From Janthinobacterium sp. TND4EL3 (GTDB lineage Bacteria > Pseudomonadota > Gammaproteobacteria > Burkholderiales > Burkholderiaceae_D): 64,000 nt of DNA. The notes under the pieces are model-generated. The model was not told where the DNA came from. It was given only the letters and a program-made list of their open reading frames with translations, and made no database searches. A program made the position numbers and the translations under genes. The stretch is taken from positions 77,382 to 141,381 of the forward strand of contig NZ_FTMV01000015.1 in the NCBI RefSeq assembly GCF_900156175.1, in the 5' to 3' direction. This document shows, piece after piece, positions 54,916 to 64,000 of this stretch; the first letter of the stretch is position 1, and every line of letters starts with the position of its first letter.

Positions 54916-57009
54916 TTACTCGCCGACCTCCGCGCCCGGCGTGCCCAGTGTGTGCATCAGGTATTGCTGGGCGCTGAACGGCGTTTGCTTGCCGCGCGGC
55001 TTGCGGCGCGCGTAGTGGCCTGTCGGTTCCAGCTCCCATGCATTCGTATTATCCTTCAAATACGGGTTCAGGCCCTCGGCGATCACGCGCCGCTTCAGCG
55101 CCCGGTCCAGCACGGGGAAGGCCACTTCCACGCGGCGGAACAGGTTGCGGCTCATCCAGTCGGCGCTGGCCAGGTAGACATCGTGCGCCAGGTCGTTGCG
55201 GAAGTAATAGATGCGGCTGTGCTCGAGGAAGCGGCCGATCACGGAACGCACCTTGATATTTTCCGACAGGCCCGGCACACCCGGCTTCAGGGTGCAGGCG
55301 CCGCGCACGATCAGGTCGATCTTCACGCCGTCGGTCGAGGCCGCATACAGGGCGCGGATCACGGATTCGTCCACGAGCGCATTGATTTTCACGATGATGC
55401 GCCCGCGCCGGCCCGCGCGGGCGATCTTCGCCTCGTTGCGGATGGCCTTGATGATCTCGCTTTGCAGGCCGAACGGCGCCAGCCACAAATGGTTCAGGTT
55501 GTGCGGCTTGGTCAGGCTGGTCAGGTGGATGAACACTTCGTTGACTTCCACGGCCAGGTCCTGGTTGGCCGTCAGCAAGCCGAAGTCCGTGTACAGCTTG
55601 GTGGTCGTGGGATGATAGTTGCCGGTGCCCAAGTGGGCATAGAAGCGCAGCGCGCCTTCCTCGCGGCGGATGACGAGCGCCACCTTGGCGTGCGTCTTCA
55701 GGCCCACCACGCCGTAGACCACTTGCGCACCCGCCTGTTCCAGCTTGTCGGCCCAGTTGATATTGGCTTCTTCGTCGAAACGCGCCATCAGCTCCACGAT
55801 GACGGTCACTTCCTTGCCCATCTTCGCCGCCGTGATGAGCGACTCCATCAGGTCCGAATTCATGCCGGTACGGTAGATCGTCTGCTTGATGGCCACGACG
55901 GACGGGTCGTAGGCGGCGCTGCGGATGAAGTCGATGACCGTCTGGAACGACTGATAGGGATGGTGCAGCAGGATGTCGTGCTTGTTCAGGGCGACAAAGA
56001 TGTCGTTGCCGATGGCTTTATGGGCCAGGCCGGGGAAGAACGGCGGGAAGCGCAGCTCGGGCTGCTTGACGTGGTCGATCATTTCCGACAGGCGCACGAG
56101 GTTCACGGGACCGTTGACGCGGTAGAGGCGGCTTTGATCCAGGCTGAACTGGTCGAGCAGGAACTGTGATAATTCCGGTGGACAATTGCGCGCCACTTCC
56201 AGGCGCACCGAGGTGCCGAACTGGCGGCCCACGAGTTCGCCTTTCAGGGCCTGGCGCAGATTCTTGACTTCATCCTCGTCCACCCACAGGTCGCTGTCGC
56301 GCGTGACGCGAAATTGCGAATAGGCAATCACTTCGCGCCCGGCGAACAGGTCCGAGATGTGCGCATGTATGACGGAAGACAACAAACAGAAGGACACGCC
56401 ATCGCCGGATATGTCGTCCGGCAACTTGATGACGCGCGGCAATACGCGGGGCGCCTTGACGATGGCGATGGCCGTGCCGCGCCCGAACGCATCCTTGCCG
56501 CTCAGCGAAACGATGAAATTGAGACTCTTATTCACCACTTGCGGGAAGGGGTGGGCCGGGTCGAGGCCGATCGGGGTCAGCAGGGGGCGCACTTCGCGGT
56601 CGAAATACTGCTTGACCCAGGCGCGCTGCGCCACGTTGCGGTCGCTGTCGCGCAGCAAATGCACGCCCGCTTCGCGCAGGGCCGGCAAGACTTCGCTATT
56701 TAATATCTCATACTGGCGTTCCACCAGCGCATGGCATTCCTTGCCGATGCGCTCCAGGTTGGCCGCCAGGGCAGGGTGGCCGGCCAGCGAACCGCCGATG
56801 CTGCCGGCCGCCAGCAGGCTGGCCACGCGCACTTCGAAGAACTCATCCATGTTGCTGCTGACGATGCACAGGTAGCGCAGGCGCTCGAGCAGGGGAATGT
56901 TCGGGTCTTCCGCCTGTGCCATCACGCGCCGGTTGAAAGTCAGTTGCGACAGCTCGCGGTCAAGCAGGATGCCCGATTTGGTCACTTCCGTGTGCAGTTC
57001 AGGTTTCAT
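54916..57009 (-). CDS. ppk1: Polyphosphate kinase 1
   Basis: A 697-residue enzyme making polyphosphate from ATP. N-terminal domain LLDRELSQLTFNRRVMAQAE; catalytic domains with the autophosphorylated His region (VGLKTHAKVALVIRREEG, FYAHLGTGNYHPTTTKLYTD) and the second conserved histidine (FRNDLAHDVYLASADWMSRN). Start at MKPELHTEVTKSG; the longer frame runs into the Pho-box region. Divergent from pstS, with several PhoB half-sites in the shared gap. Confidence 0.96.
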   Translation of the reverse strand: MKPELHTEVTKSGILLDRELSQLTFNRRVMAQAEDPNIPLLERLRYLCIVSSNMDEFFEVRVASLLAAGSIGGSLAGHPALAANLERIGKECHALVERQYEILNSEVLPALREAGVHLLRDSDRNVAQRAWVKQYFDREVRPLLTPIGLDPAHPFPQVVNKSLNFIVSLSGKDAFGRGTAIAIVKAPRVLPRVIKLPDDISGDGVSFCLLSSVIHAHISDLFAGREVIAYSQFRVTRDSDLWVDEDEVKNLRQALKGELVGRQFGTSVRLEVARNCPPELSQFLLDQFSLDQSRLYRVNGPVNLVRLSEMIDHVKQPELRFPPFFPGLAHKAIGNDIFVALNKHDILLHHPYQSFQTVIDFIRSAAYDPSVVAIKQTIYRTGMNSDLMESLITAAKMGKEVTVIVELMARFDEEANINWADKLEQAGAQVVYGVVGLKTHAKVALVIRREEGALRFYAHLGTGNYHPTTTKLYTDFGLLTANQDLAVEVNEVFIHLTSLTKPHNLNHLWLAPFGLQSEIIKAIRNEAKIARAGRRGRIIVKINALVDESVIRALYAASTDGVKIDLIVRGACTLKPGVPGLSENIKVRSVIGRFLEHSRIYYFRNDLAHDVYLASADWMSRNLFRRVEVAFPVLDRALKRRVIAEGLNPYLKDNTNAWELEPTGHYARRKPRGKQTPFSAQQYLMHTLGTPGAEVGE

Positions 57010-57107
57010 ATTCTTTTGTCTTTGCAGATAGTTAATTCTAGCCGTATTTCTCATTGTATGACGCGCTGTGAGTGTAATCATGAAATATGACGTAAGCGTG
57101 ACAAGAG

Positions 57108-57136
57108 ATGTCATATAACACTGTTCTGGATGTCAT
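57108..57136. promoter_or_regulatory. Additional PhoB half-sites between ppk1 and pstS
   Basis: Two ATGTCAT half-sites (57108-57114 and 57130-57136) are spaced by 22 bases, two helical repeats of 11. They may extend PhoB binding upstream of the main box or serve ppk1. Confidence 0.5.
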
Positions 57137-57196
57137 TTTTCCCGTCGAAAACAGCGCTTTCCGGGGCGTAGGCAAATATTTCAGGATTTTTTCAGC

Positions 57197-57230
57197 ATGT
57201 CATAAAGCTGTCATATTCGCTTGCTAGACT
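57197..57230 (+). promoter_or_regulatory. Pho box and -10 element of pstS
   Basis: ATGTCAT (57197-57203) and CTGTCAT (57208-57214) are 11 bases apart, as PhoB half-sites should be, and TAGACT follows 10 bases later as -10. This is the standard Pho promoter where the box replaces the -35. Confidence 0.9.
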
Positions 57231-57280
57231 GCGCAGCATTCAACCGGGACTTTGAGCCCTAACAACCCTGAGGACTTGAT

Positions 57281-58330
57281 ATGCAAATGAAGCAAATGTT
57301 CAAATTTATCGTCGTGGGTGCTTCGGCAGCGATGGCATTTTCTTCCGCTTCCGTCATGGCGGCAGATATGACAGGTGCTGGTGCAACCTTCCCGTACCCG
57401 ATCTACGCGAAATGGGCCGAGACGTACAAAGCCAACACGGGCAACGGCCTGAACTACCAGTCCGTCGGTTCCGGCGCCGGCATCAAGCAGATCAAGGCCA
57501 AGACTGTTGAATTCGGCGCTTCGGACATGCCGTTGAAGGCGGAAGAGCTGGAAGAAGCGGGCTTGATGCAGTTCCCGGCCATCATGGGCGGCGTGGTCAC
57601 CATCGTCAACCTGGACGGCGTGACCCCAGGCCAGCTGAAGATGACGGGCAAGGTCGTTGGCGACATCTACCTGGGCAAGATCACCAAGTGGAGCGCTCCC
57701 GAGATCGCCGCACTGAACTCGGGCGTCAAGCTGCCGGACACGGAAATCACCGTGGTGCACCGCGCCGACGGTTCGGGCACGTCCTTCCTGTTCACCGACT
57801 TCCTGTCGAAAACCAACCCGGAATTCAAGTCGAAGATCGGCGCCGGTTCGGCCGTGAAATGGGCAGTGGGCGTGGGCGGCAAGGGTAATGAAGGCGTGGC
57901 AGCCAACGTACAGCGCATCAAGGGTTCGATCGGCTACGTCGAGTGGGCTTACGCCAAGAAGAACAAGATGTCGCACACCCAGCTGCAAAACAAGGACGGC
58001 AACTTCCTGCAGCCTGACGACGACAACTTCAAGGCAGCGGCCGCTTCGGCACCATGGACGCAAACCCCAGGCTTCGGCGTGGTCCTGACCGACCAGGCTG
58101 GCAAGAACAGCTGGCCGATCACGGGCGTGTCCTTCATCCTGATGCACAAAGTCCAGGCTGACGCAGCCAAGGCAAAAGAAGTCCTGAAGTTCTTCGACTG
58201 GGCCTACAAGAACGGCGGCCCAGCTGCCGTCGAACTGGACTACGTGCCGATGCCGGCATCGGTCGTGAAGCTGGTGCAGGAATCGTGGAAAGCCAACCTG
58301 AAAGACGCTTCCGGCAAGTCGATCTACTAA
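57281..58330 (+). CDS. pstS: Phosphate-binding protein PstS
   Basis: A 349-residue periplasmic protein: signal peptide (VVGASAAMAFSSASVMA), then phosphate-binding loops GAGATFPYPIYAKWAE, GASDMPL, and HRADGSGTSFLFTDFLS. First gene of the high-affinity phosphate uptake operon. GAGGA precedes the ATG. Confidence 0.98.
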   Translation: MQMKQMFKFIVVGASAAMAFSSASVMAADMTGAGATFPYPIYAKWAETYKANTGNGLNYQSVGSGAGIKQIKAKTVEFGASDMPLKAEELEEAGLMQFPAIMGGVVTIVNLDGVTPGQLKMTGKVVGDIYLGKITKWSAPEIAALNSGVKLPDTEITVVHRADGSGTSFLFTDFLSKTNPEFKSKIGAGSAVKWAVGVGGKGNEGVAANVQRIKGSIGYVEWAYAKKNKMSHTQLQNKDGNFLQPDDDNFKAAAASAPWTQTPGFGVVLTDQAGKNSWPITGVSFILMHKVQADAAKAKEVLKFFDWAYKNGGPAAVELDYVPMPASVVKLVQESWKANLKDASGKSIY

Positions 58331-58448
58331 TAAACCTACTGCGCGGCGCTATTTGCGGCCTGCGATGCCCACTGTGCCAAAGCACAGCTCCGCTTCCCAG
58401 CCACAACTAGTTGCCGCTCGCTACGGTTTATTCAAGCAAGAATGTCCT

Positions 58449-58474
58449 TGCCCCGCCAGCAGCACGGCGGGGCA
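58449..58474 (+). other. First hairpin in the pstS-pstC gap
   Basis: TGCCCCGCC/GGCGGGGCA, a perfect 9-bp stem with an 8-base loop and no T-tract. Probably an RNA stabiliser or partial terminator giving more pstS than pstCAB. Confidence 0.65.
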
Positions 58475-58479
58475 GGGAG

Positions 58480-58523
58480 TTAGCCAGGACCGCCCGCAAG
58501 CCCTCGCAGACGGTCCTGGCTAA
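58480..58523 (+). other. Second hairpin in the pstS-pstC gap
   Basis: TTAGCCAGGACCG/CGGTCCTGGCTAA, a perfect 13-bp stem with an 18-base loop, six bases after the first hairpin. Same proposed role. Confidence 0.65.
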
Positions 58524-58604
58524 GAAGCAACAATAAAACAAGAGTTAACAACAGCAGTAACTGCAAACAGTAGTACCGGCAGTACCACCCACATCTGGCA
58601 CAAT

Positions 58605-59624
58605 ATGAGCGCACAATCTACCTCTTCCACGATCCCCATGCCAGGCGGCACCATGACCGATTCCGTCAGTCACGCGCAAATGCTTTCCACCATGCGCAAG
58701 CAGCGCATCCAGGATTTCATGTTCCACAAGGTGACGATGCTGTTCGCCCTGTCGGTGCTGATCGTCCTGGTCGGCATCATCATTTCGCTGATCATGGAAT
58801 CGATCCCGGCCTTCAAGACCTTCGGCCTGCATTTCATCGTCTCGGCCGAGTGGGACCCCGTCAATGACCAGTACGGCGCCCTGATCCCCATCATCGGCAC
58901 CCTGGTGACCTCCATCATCGCCTTGCTGATCGCCTTTCCCGTCAGCTTCGGCATCGCCCTGTTCCTCACGGAAATCTGCCCGGCCTGGCTGCGCCGTCCG
59001 CTGGGCACGGCTGTCGAGCTGCTCGCCGGCGTGCCTTCGATCATCTACGGCATCTGGGGCCTGTTCGTGTTTGCGCCCCTGTTTGCCGATCACGTCCAGC
59101 CCATCCTGAAAGCCACGCTGGGCAACGTACCTTTCATCGGCCAGCTGTTCAGCGGCCCCATGATGGGTATCGGCCTGCTGACGGCCGGCCTGGTGCTGGC
59201 CATCATGATCATCCCCTTCATCGCTTCCGTGATGCGCGACGTGTTCGAGATCGTTCCCGCCGTGCTGAAGGAATCCGCATACGGCCTGGGCTGCACGCGC
59301 TGGGAAGTGGTGCGCAAGATCGTCTTGCCATACACCAAGACCGGCGTCGTCGGCGGCGTCATGCTGGGCCTGGGCCGCGCGCTGGGCGAAACCATGGCCG
59401 TGACCTTCGTCATCGGCAACGCGAATAAACTGTCGTGGTCGCTGTTTGCCGCCGGCAACAGCATCACCTCGCTGCTGGCCAACGAATTCGGCGAAGCGCA
59501 ATCGGCGCTGCACGTGTCCTCGCTGTTCTCGCTGGCCCTGATCCTGTTCGTCATCACCTTTATCGTCTTATCCGCCGCCAAGCTGATGCTGGCTGGCATG
59601 TCCCGCAAGGAAGGCACGAAATGA
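58605..59624 (+). CDS. pstC: Phosphate ABC transporter permease PstC
   Basis: A 339-residue inner-membrane permease with six spans. The ABC-permease EAA-type loop reads [20 protein letters not shown]. An extended N-terminal tail precedes the first span ([20 protein letters not shown]). Start at 58605 has a weak site; [10 protein letters not shown] is an alternative. It overlaps pstA by four bases. Confidence 0.96.
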   Translation: MSAQSTSSTIPMPGGTMTDSVSHAQMLSTMRKQRIQDFMFHKVTMLFALSVLIVLVGIIISLIMESIPAFKTFGLHFIVSAEWDPVNDQYGALIPIIGTLVTSIIALLIAFPVSFGIALFLTEICPAWLRRPLGTAVELLAGVPSIIYGIWGLFVFAPLFADHVQPILKATLGNVPFIGQLFSGPMMGIGLLTAGLVLAIMIIPFIASVMRDVFEIVPAVLKESAYGLGCTRWEVVRKIVLPYTKTGVVGGVMLGLGRALGETMAVTFVIGNANKLSWSLFAAGNSITSLLANEFGEAQSALHVSSLFSLALILFVITFIVLSAAKLMLAGMSRKEGTK

Positions 59625-60514
59625 GCCAACTCAGCCAAGTTAGCACCGAAGTTCCGGCCAAGCCGGCCATGAATCCCGTCTACCGCAAGCGCCTGCTGAT
59701 GCACCGCGTCGGCATCGCCCTGTCGGTGGCCGCCATGGCCCTGGGGCTGGCCGTGCTCGTGTGGATTTTGTTTACGCTGGTGATCAAGGGCTTCGGCGCC
59801 CTGTCCATCGACCTGTTCACGCAAACGACGCCGGCTCCCGGCAGCGAAGGCGGCGGCCTGATCAACGCCATCGTCGGCAGCGCCCTGATGGTGGGCCTGG
59901 CGACCCTGGTCAGCACGCCGATCGGCATCCTGGCCGGCATCTACCTGGCCGAATACGGCGAAGAAAACAAGCTGGCGCAAGTGACGCGCTTCGTGACGGA
60001 CATCATGCTGTCGGCGCCATCGATCGTCATCGGCCTGTTCGTGTATGCGCTGTACGTGGCCCACGTCAAGCACTTTTCCGGTTACGCCGGCGCCATCGCC
60101 CTGTCGCTGATCGCCGTACCGGTGGTGGTGCGCACGACGGACAATATGCTGCGCCTGGTGCCGAACAGCCTGCTCGAAGCCGCCTTTGCCCTGGGCGCGC
60201 CGCGCTGGAAGGTCGCCACCCTGGTGCGCCTGCGCGCCGTCAAGGCCGGCGTCATCACGGGCGTGCTGCTGGCCCTGGCCCGCATCGCCGGCGAAACGGC
60301 CCCGCTGCTGTTCACGGCCCTGAATAACCAGTTCCAAAGCTTCAACATGAACGCACCGATGGCCAACTTGCCGTCTGTCATCGCATCGTTTGCGATGAGC
60401 CCGTACGACAACTGGCGCTCGCTGGCCTGGGGCGGCGCACTGCTGATCACCTTCAGCGTGCTGGCCTTGAATATCCTGTCGCGCACCGTGTTCAGCCAAA
60501 AAGTCCCACATTAA
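59621..60514 (+). CDS. pstA: Phosphate ABC transporter permease PstA
   Basis: A 297-residue permease; loop [19 protein letters not shown] is the ABC-permease coupling motif. Its ATG overlaps the pstC stop (ATGA), so the two permease subunits are made in step. Confidence 0.97.
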   Translation: MSQLSQVSTEVPAKPAMNPVYRKRLLMHRVGIALSVAAMALGLAVLVWILFTLVIKGFGALSIDLFTQTTPAPGSEGGGLINAIVGSALMVGLATLVSTPIGILAGIYLAEYGEENKLAQVTRFVTDIMLSAPSIVIGLFVYALYVAHVKHFSGYAGAIALSLIAVPVVVRTTDNMLRLVPNSLLEAAFALGAPRWKVATLVRLRAVKAGVITGVLLALARIAGETAPLLFTALNNQFQSFNMNAPMANLPSVIASFAMSPYDNWRSLAWGGALLITFSVLALNILSRTVFSQKVPH

Positions 60515-60540
60515 ACAGATACCGAGCGAAGCGAACCCAT

Positions 60541-61335
60541 ATGAATACGCAAATGAATCCAGCCCAAGACCTGGCACCAAAGAAAAAAACCATCGAGATT
60601 TCGGGCCTGAACTTTTTTTACGGCAAAACGCAAAGCTTGCATAACGTCAACCTGGACATCCACGAGAAGAAGGTTACCGCCTTCATCGGACCGTCCGGTT
60701 GCGGAAAATCAACCCTGCTGCGCACCCTGAACCGCATGTATGACCTGTATCCGGGCCAGCGCGCGGAAGGCTCCATCCTGTACCGCGGCCGCAACGTGCT
60801 TGACGCCGACCAGGACGTCAACATGCTGCGCGCCAAGGTCGGCATGGTGTTCCAGAAGCCGACGCCGTTCCCCATGTCCGTGTACGACAACATCGCCTTC
60901 GGCGTGCGCCTGTATGAAGACCTGTCGAAGGGCGAGATGGACGAGCGCGTCGAGTGGGCCCTGAAAAAGGCCGCGCTGTGGGGCGAAGTCAAGGATAAGC
61001 TGAACAAGAGCGGCCTGTCGCTGTCGGGCGGCCAGCAGCAGCGCCTGTGCATCGCGCGCGGCGTGGCCGTGAAGCCGGACGTCTTGCTGCTGGACGAGCC
61101 GACCTCGGCGCTGGACCCCATCTCGACGTCGAAGGTGGAAGAGCTGATCAGCGAACTGAAACAGGACTACACGATCGCCATCGTGACGCACAACATGCAG
61201 CAGGCGGCGCGCTGCTCCGACTACACTGCCTATATGTACCTGGGCGAACTGGTGGAATTCGGCGAAACGGACCAGATCTTCATGAATCCGGCCCGCAAGG
61301 AAACGCAGGATTACATCACGGGCCGCTTCGGCTGA
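60541..61335 (+). CDS. pstB: Phosphate ABC transporter ATPase PstB
   Basis: A 264-residue ATPase: Walker [10 protein letters not shown], signature [14 protein letters not shown], Walker [13 protein letters not shown], and switch His in [11 protein letters not shown]. Energises phosphate import. Confidence 0.98.
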   Translation: MNTQMNPAQDLAPKKKTIEISGLNFFYGKTQSLHNVNLDIHEKKVTAFIGPSGCGKSTLLRTLNRMYDLYPGQRAEGSILYRGRNVLDADQDVNMLRAKVGMVFQKPTPFPMSVYDNIAFGVRLYEDLSKGEMDERVEWALKKAALWGEVKDKLNKSGLSLSGGQQQRLCIARGVAVKPDVLLLDEPTSALDPISTSKVEELISELKQDYTIAIVTHNMQQAARCSDYTAYMYLGELVEFGETDQIFMNPARKETQDYITGRFG

Positions 61336-61383
61336 TCCATCCCGCATGGCAACATACAAGACAACTGAATACGGAGAGACAGC

Positions 61384-62094
61384 ATGTTAGGCGAACATTC
61401 ATCCAAGCAATACGACAACGAACTCGAAGCGATCCGCTCGAAAGTGCTCCTGATGGGCGGCATCGTTGAAACCCAGTTCCTCGACGCGATGACGTGCTTT
61501 CGCATCGGCAATGCCGAGCGTGCCGACCGCGTGATGCGCGAAGACGACGTCGTCAACCAGCTGGAAGTGTCGCTCGACGACGCCTGCAGCCACCTGATCG
61601 TGCGCCGCCAGCCTGCCGCCAACGATTTGCGCACCATCATGGCCACCATCAAGGTGATTACCGACCTCGAGCGCGTAGGCGACGAGGCGACGAAAATCGC
61701 CCGCGTGGCGAAGAACCTGCACAAGCGCGGCAACGGCGTCGTCAACCATTACGAAATGGTGCGCGGCATCGCCAACACGGCCACCGACATGCTGCATGAC
61801 GCGCTCGACGCGTTTGCCCGCAACGATGGCAAGCTGGCCTTACAATTAATTGCACAAGATGCCATCATCGACCACGAGTTTCGGTCTATCATGCGCAACC
61901 TGATTACCTTTATGATGGAAGACCCGCGCACGATTTCGGCGGCGCTCGATACCCTGTGGGTGGCCAAGGCCATCGAACGGATCGGCGACCATGCGAAAAA
62001 CATCGCCGAATACGTGATTTACGTGGTTGAAGGCAAGGACATCCGCCACACCAAGGTGGCTGCTCCCGCCATTTCCGAGGAGCTCCCTGAGTAA
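61384..62094 (+). CDS. phoU: Phosphate signalling protein PhoU
   Basis: A 236-residue double three-helix-bundle protein with metal-binding motifs (ITDLERVGDEATKIAR and KAIERIGDHAKNIAEYVIY). It links PstSCAB transport state to PhoR and lowers Pho signalling when phosphate is plentiful. Confidence 0.97.
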   Translation: MLGEHSSKQYDNELEAIRSKVLLMGGIVETQFLDAMTCFRIGNAERADRVMREDDVVNQLEVSLDDACSHLIVRRQPAANDLRTIMATIKVITDLERVGDEATKIARVAKNLHKRGNGVVNHYEMVRGIANTATDMLHDALDAFARNDGKLALQLIAQDAIIDHEFRSIMRNLITFMMEDPRTISAALDTLWVAKAIERIGDHAKNIAEYVIYVVEGKDIRHTKVAAPAISEELPE

Positions 62095-62099
62095 GCTTT

Positions 62100-62789
<690 letters not shown>

Positions 62790-62800
62790 AGCCTCACTCT

Positions 62801-64000
62801 ATGAATCCGAAATTGCTGTTCTGGGTGCCCGCCGCCTTGCGCATGGTGCTGGCGCTGGTGGGCGTGGCGGTGGTGTGGTATCTGTTTGGCGCCATCTATG
62901 CGCTGGGCATCGCCTTCGTGCTGATGGCCATGATGGTGTTCGTGCAACTGTCGTATCTGTTCCAGCTAAGTAACTGGCTGGACAACCCGGAAAGCGCCAA
63001 GCTGCCCGACGGCTGGGGCGCCTGGACCAGCATTTTCGCGCGCCTGTACCGCATGCGCCGCGACGACGAGAAAAACCAGGCCGAGCTGACGGAATGGCTG
63101 GCGCGTTTTCGCCAAGCAATGCATCTGCTGCCGGACGGCGTCGTCATCATGGACGACGTGCTGTTCCTCGAATGGTGCAACCCGGCCGCCGAGAAGCACC
63201 TGGGCCTCACCCACGAGCGCGACAAGGGCATGCGCGTCACTAACCTGATCCGCAGCCCCGAGTTCATGGATTACATCATCCTGGGCCGCTACGACCAGCC
63301 GCTGACGATCACTTTCCGCAACCGCAAGCTGATCGTGCAGATCATCCCGTTCGAAAACCGCCGCCAGATCCTCGTCACGCACGATGTGACGGAGACGGAA
63401 CGCATCGAAATGATGCGCCGCGACTTCATCGCCAACGCCTCGCACGAATTGCGCACGCCGCTGACGGTCATCGTCGGTTTCCTGGAAATTGCTTCCGCCG
63501 AGCTGGACCTGGACGCCGCCACGCGCGCCGCCCACCTCAAGCTGATGACGGAGCAGGGCCACCGCATGCAGCATCTGATCGAGGACATGCTGACCCTGTC
63601 GCGCCTGGAATCGGTCGACTACCCGCTGCGTCCCGAGCCCGTGGATATCAAGAAGCTCATGCAGCAAGTCTTGCGCGACGCCAAGGGCTTGTCGGCAGGC
63701 AAGCATGAAGTGAAAATGGAATGCAACGGCCCCGACGTGCTGGGCAGCTACGACGAACTGTACAGCGCCTTCGGCAACCTGGCCTCGAACGCCGTACGCT
63801 ACACGCCGGCCGGCGGCACCATCACCCTGCGCTGGCAGGACGGCCCGGCCGGACCGCAATTCATCGCGCAGGATACGGGCATCGGCATCAGCCAGGAGCA
63901 TATTTCGCGCTTGACGGAACGTTTCTACCGCGTCGACAAGAGCCGCTCGCGCGAAACCCAGGGCACGGGCCTGGGCCTGGCCATCGTCAAGCACGTGCTG
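62801..64000 (+). CDS. phoR: Phosphate sensor kinase PhoR (partial, runs off the window)
   Basis: The first 400 codons are visible and open. Two membrane spans (LRMVLALVGVAVVWYLFG and ALGIAFVLMAMMVFVQLSYL) are followed by a PAS domain (about 100-200; LLPDGVVIMDD), the His box ASHELRTPLTVIVGFLE (near residue 214), N box (NLASNAVRYTPAGG) and G boxes (DTGIGIS, GTGLGLAIVKHVL). It starts 11 bases after phoB. Only the final residues are missing. Confidence 0.97.
   Translation, partial: MNPKLLFWVPAALRMVLALVGVAVVWYLFGAIYALGIAFVLMAMMVFVQLSYLFQLSNWLDNPESAKLPDGWGAWTSIFARLYRMRRDDEKNQAELTEWLARFRQAMHLLPDGVVIMDDVLFLEWCNPAAEKHLGLTHERDKGMRVTNLIRSPEFMDYIILGRYDQPLTITFRNRKLIVQIIPFENRRQILVTHDVTETERIEMMRRDFIANASHELRTPLTVIVGFLEIASAELDLDAATRAAHLKLMTEQGHRMQHLIEDMLTLSRLESVDYPLRPEPVDIKKLMQQVLRDAKGLSAGKHEVKMECNGPDVLGSYDELYSAFGNLASNAVRYTPAGGTITLRWQDGPAGPQFIAQDTGIGISQEHISRLTERFYRVDKSRSRETQGTGLGLAIVKHVL

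Overview
The window looks like a chromosomal segment of a high-GC betaproteobacterium, most likely Oxalobacteraceae (Janthinobacterium/Massilia/Duganella type). This is inferred from the EarP plus Arg32-type EF-P pair, the style of the proteins, and the pst-pho and ppk arrangement; no rRNA is present to confirm it. Most of the window is ordinary core genome with scattered accessory genes. I see no prophage, CRISPR array, restriction system, secretion locus or large biosynthetic cluster.

Layout. Positions 1-608 hold a tandem array of 159-171 bp units. Each unit starts with a sequence like the 3' end of a tmRNA or tRNA followed by a terminator hairpin, and the array runs into the end of a LysR gene. 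Positions 598-4348 are a small catabolic module: a LysR regulator divergent from L-2-hydroxyglutarate oxidase (lhgO) and an MHS-family transporter. Three identical tRNA-Glu genes (4677-5096) precede earP-efp (translation of polyproline). Positions 7279-10711 hold a catalytically degraded amidase-like gene, small secreted proteins including an Ivy-like lysozyme inhibitor, a GNAT acetyltransferase and aqpZ. Next come a decayed IS1595-type transposase, an AraC regulator divergent from an fsr-like exporter, an unusual cysteinyl-tRNA synthetase with an overlapping partner gene, dbpA and a Tat-exported phosphoesterase.

Positions 19940-24105 are a Fur-boxed FecI-FecR-TonB receptor signalling locus (minus strand). 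Two initiator tRNA genes, a methyltransferase and sbcDC follow, then a large PAS-GGDEF diguanylate cyclase. Positions 36579-40495 contain yajD, a response regulator, a FepA/IrgA-like receptor and a sensor kinase remnant with its core deleted, reminiscent of the PfeRS-PfeA enterobactin system. Positions 40569-49639 carry ycaQ, DUF2804, a PatZ-type protein acetyltransferase, a DUF349 protein and moaE.

clpB has a clear sigma-32 promoter and is followed by an orphan PotF-like binding protein. The right end is a phosphate block: ppk-sixA on the minus strand, divergent from pstSCAB-phoU-phoBR, with a near-consensus Pho box and -10 in front of pstS. phoR runs off the window. Downstream of sixA lie three tandem copies of its own 3' end. 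Together with the array at 1-608 this gives two independent examples of tandem 3'-end duplication, the most unusual structural signals here.
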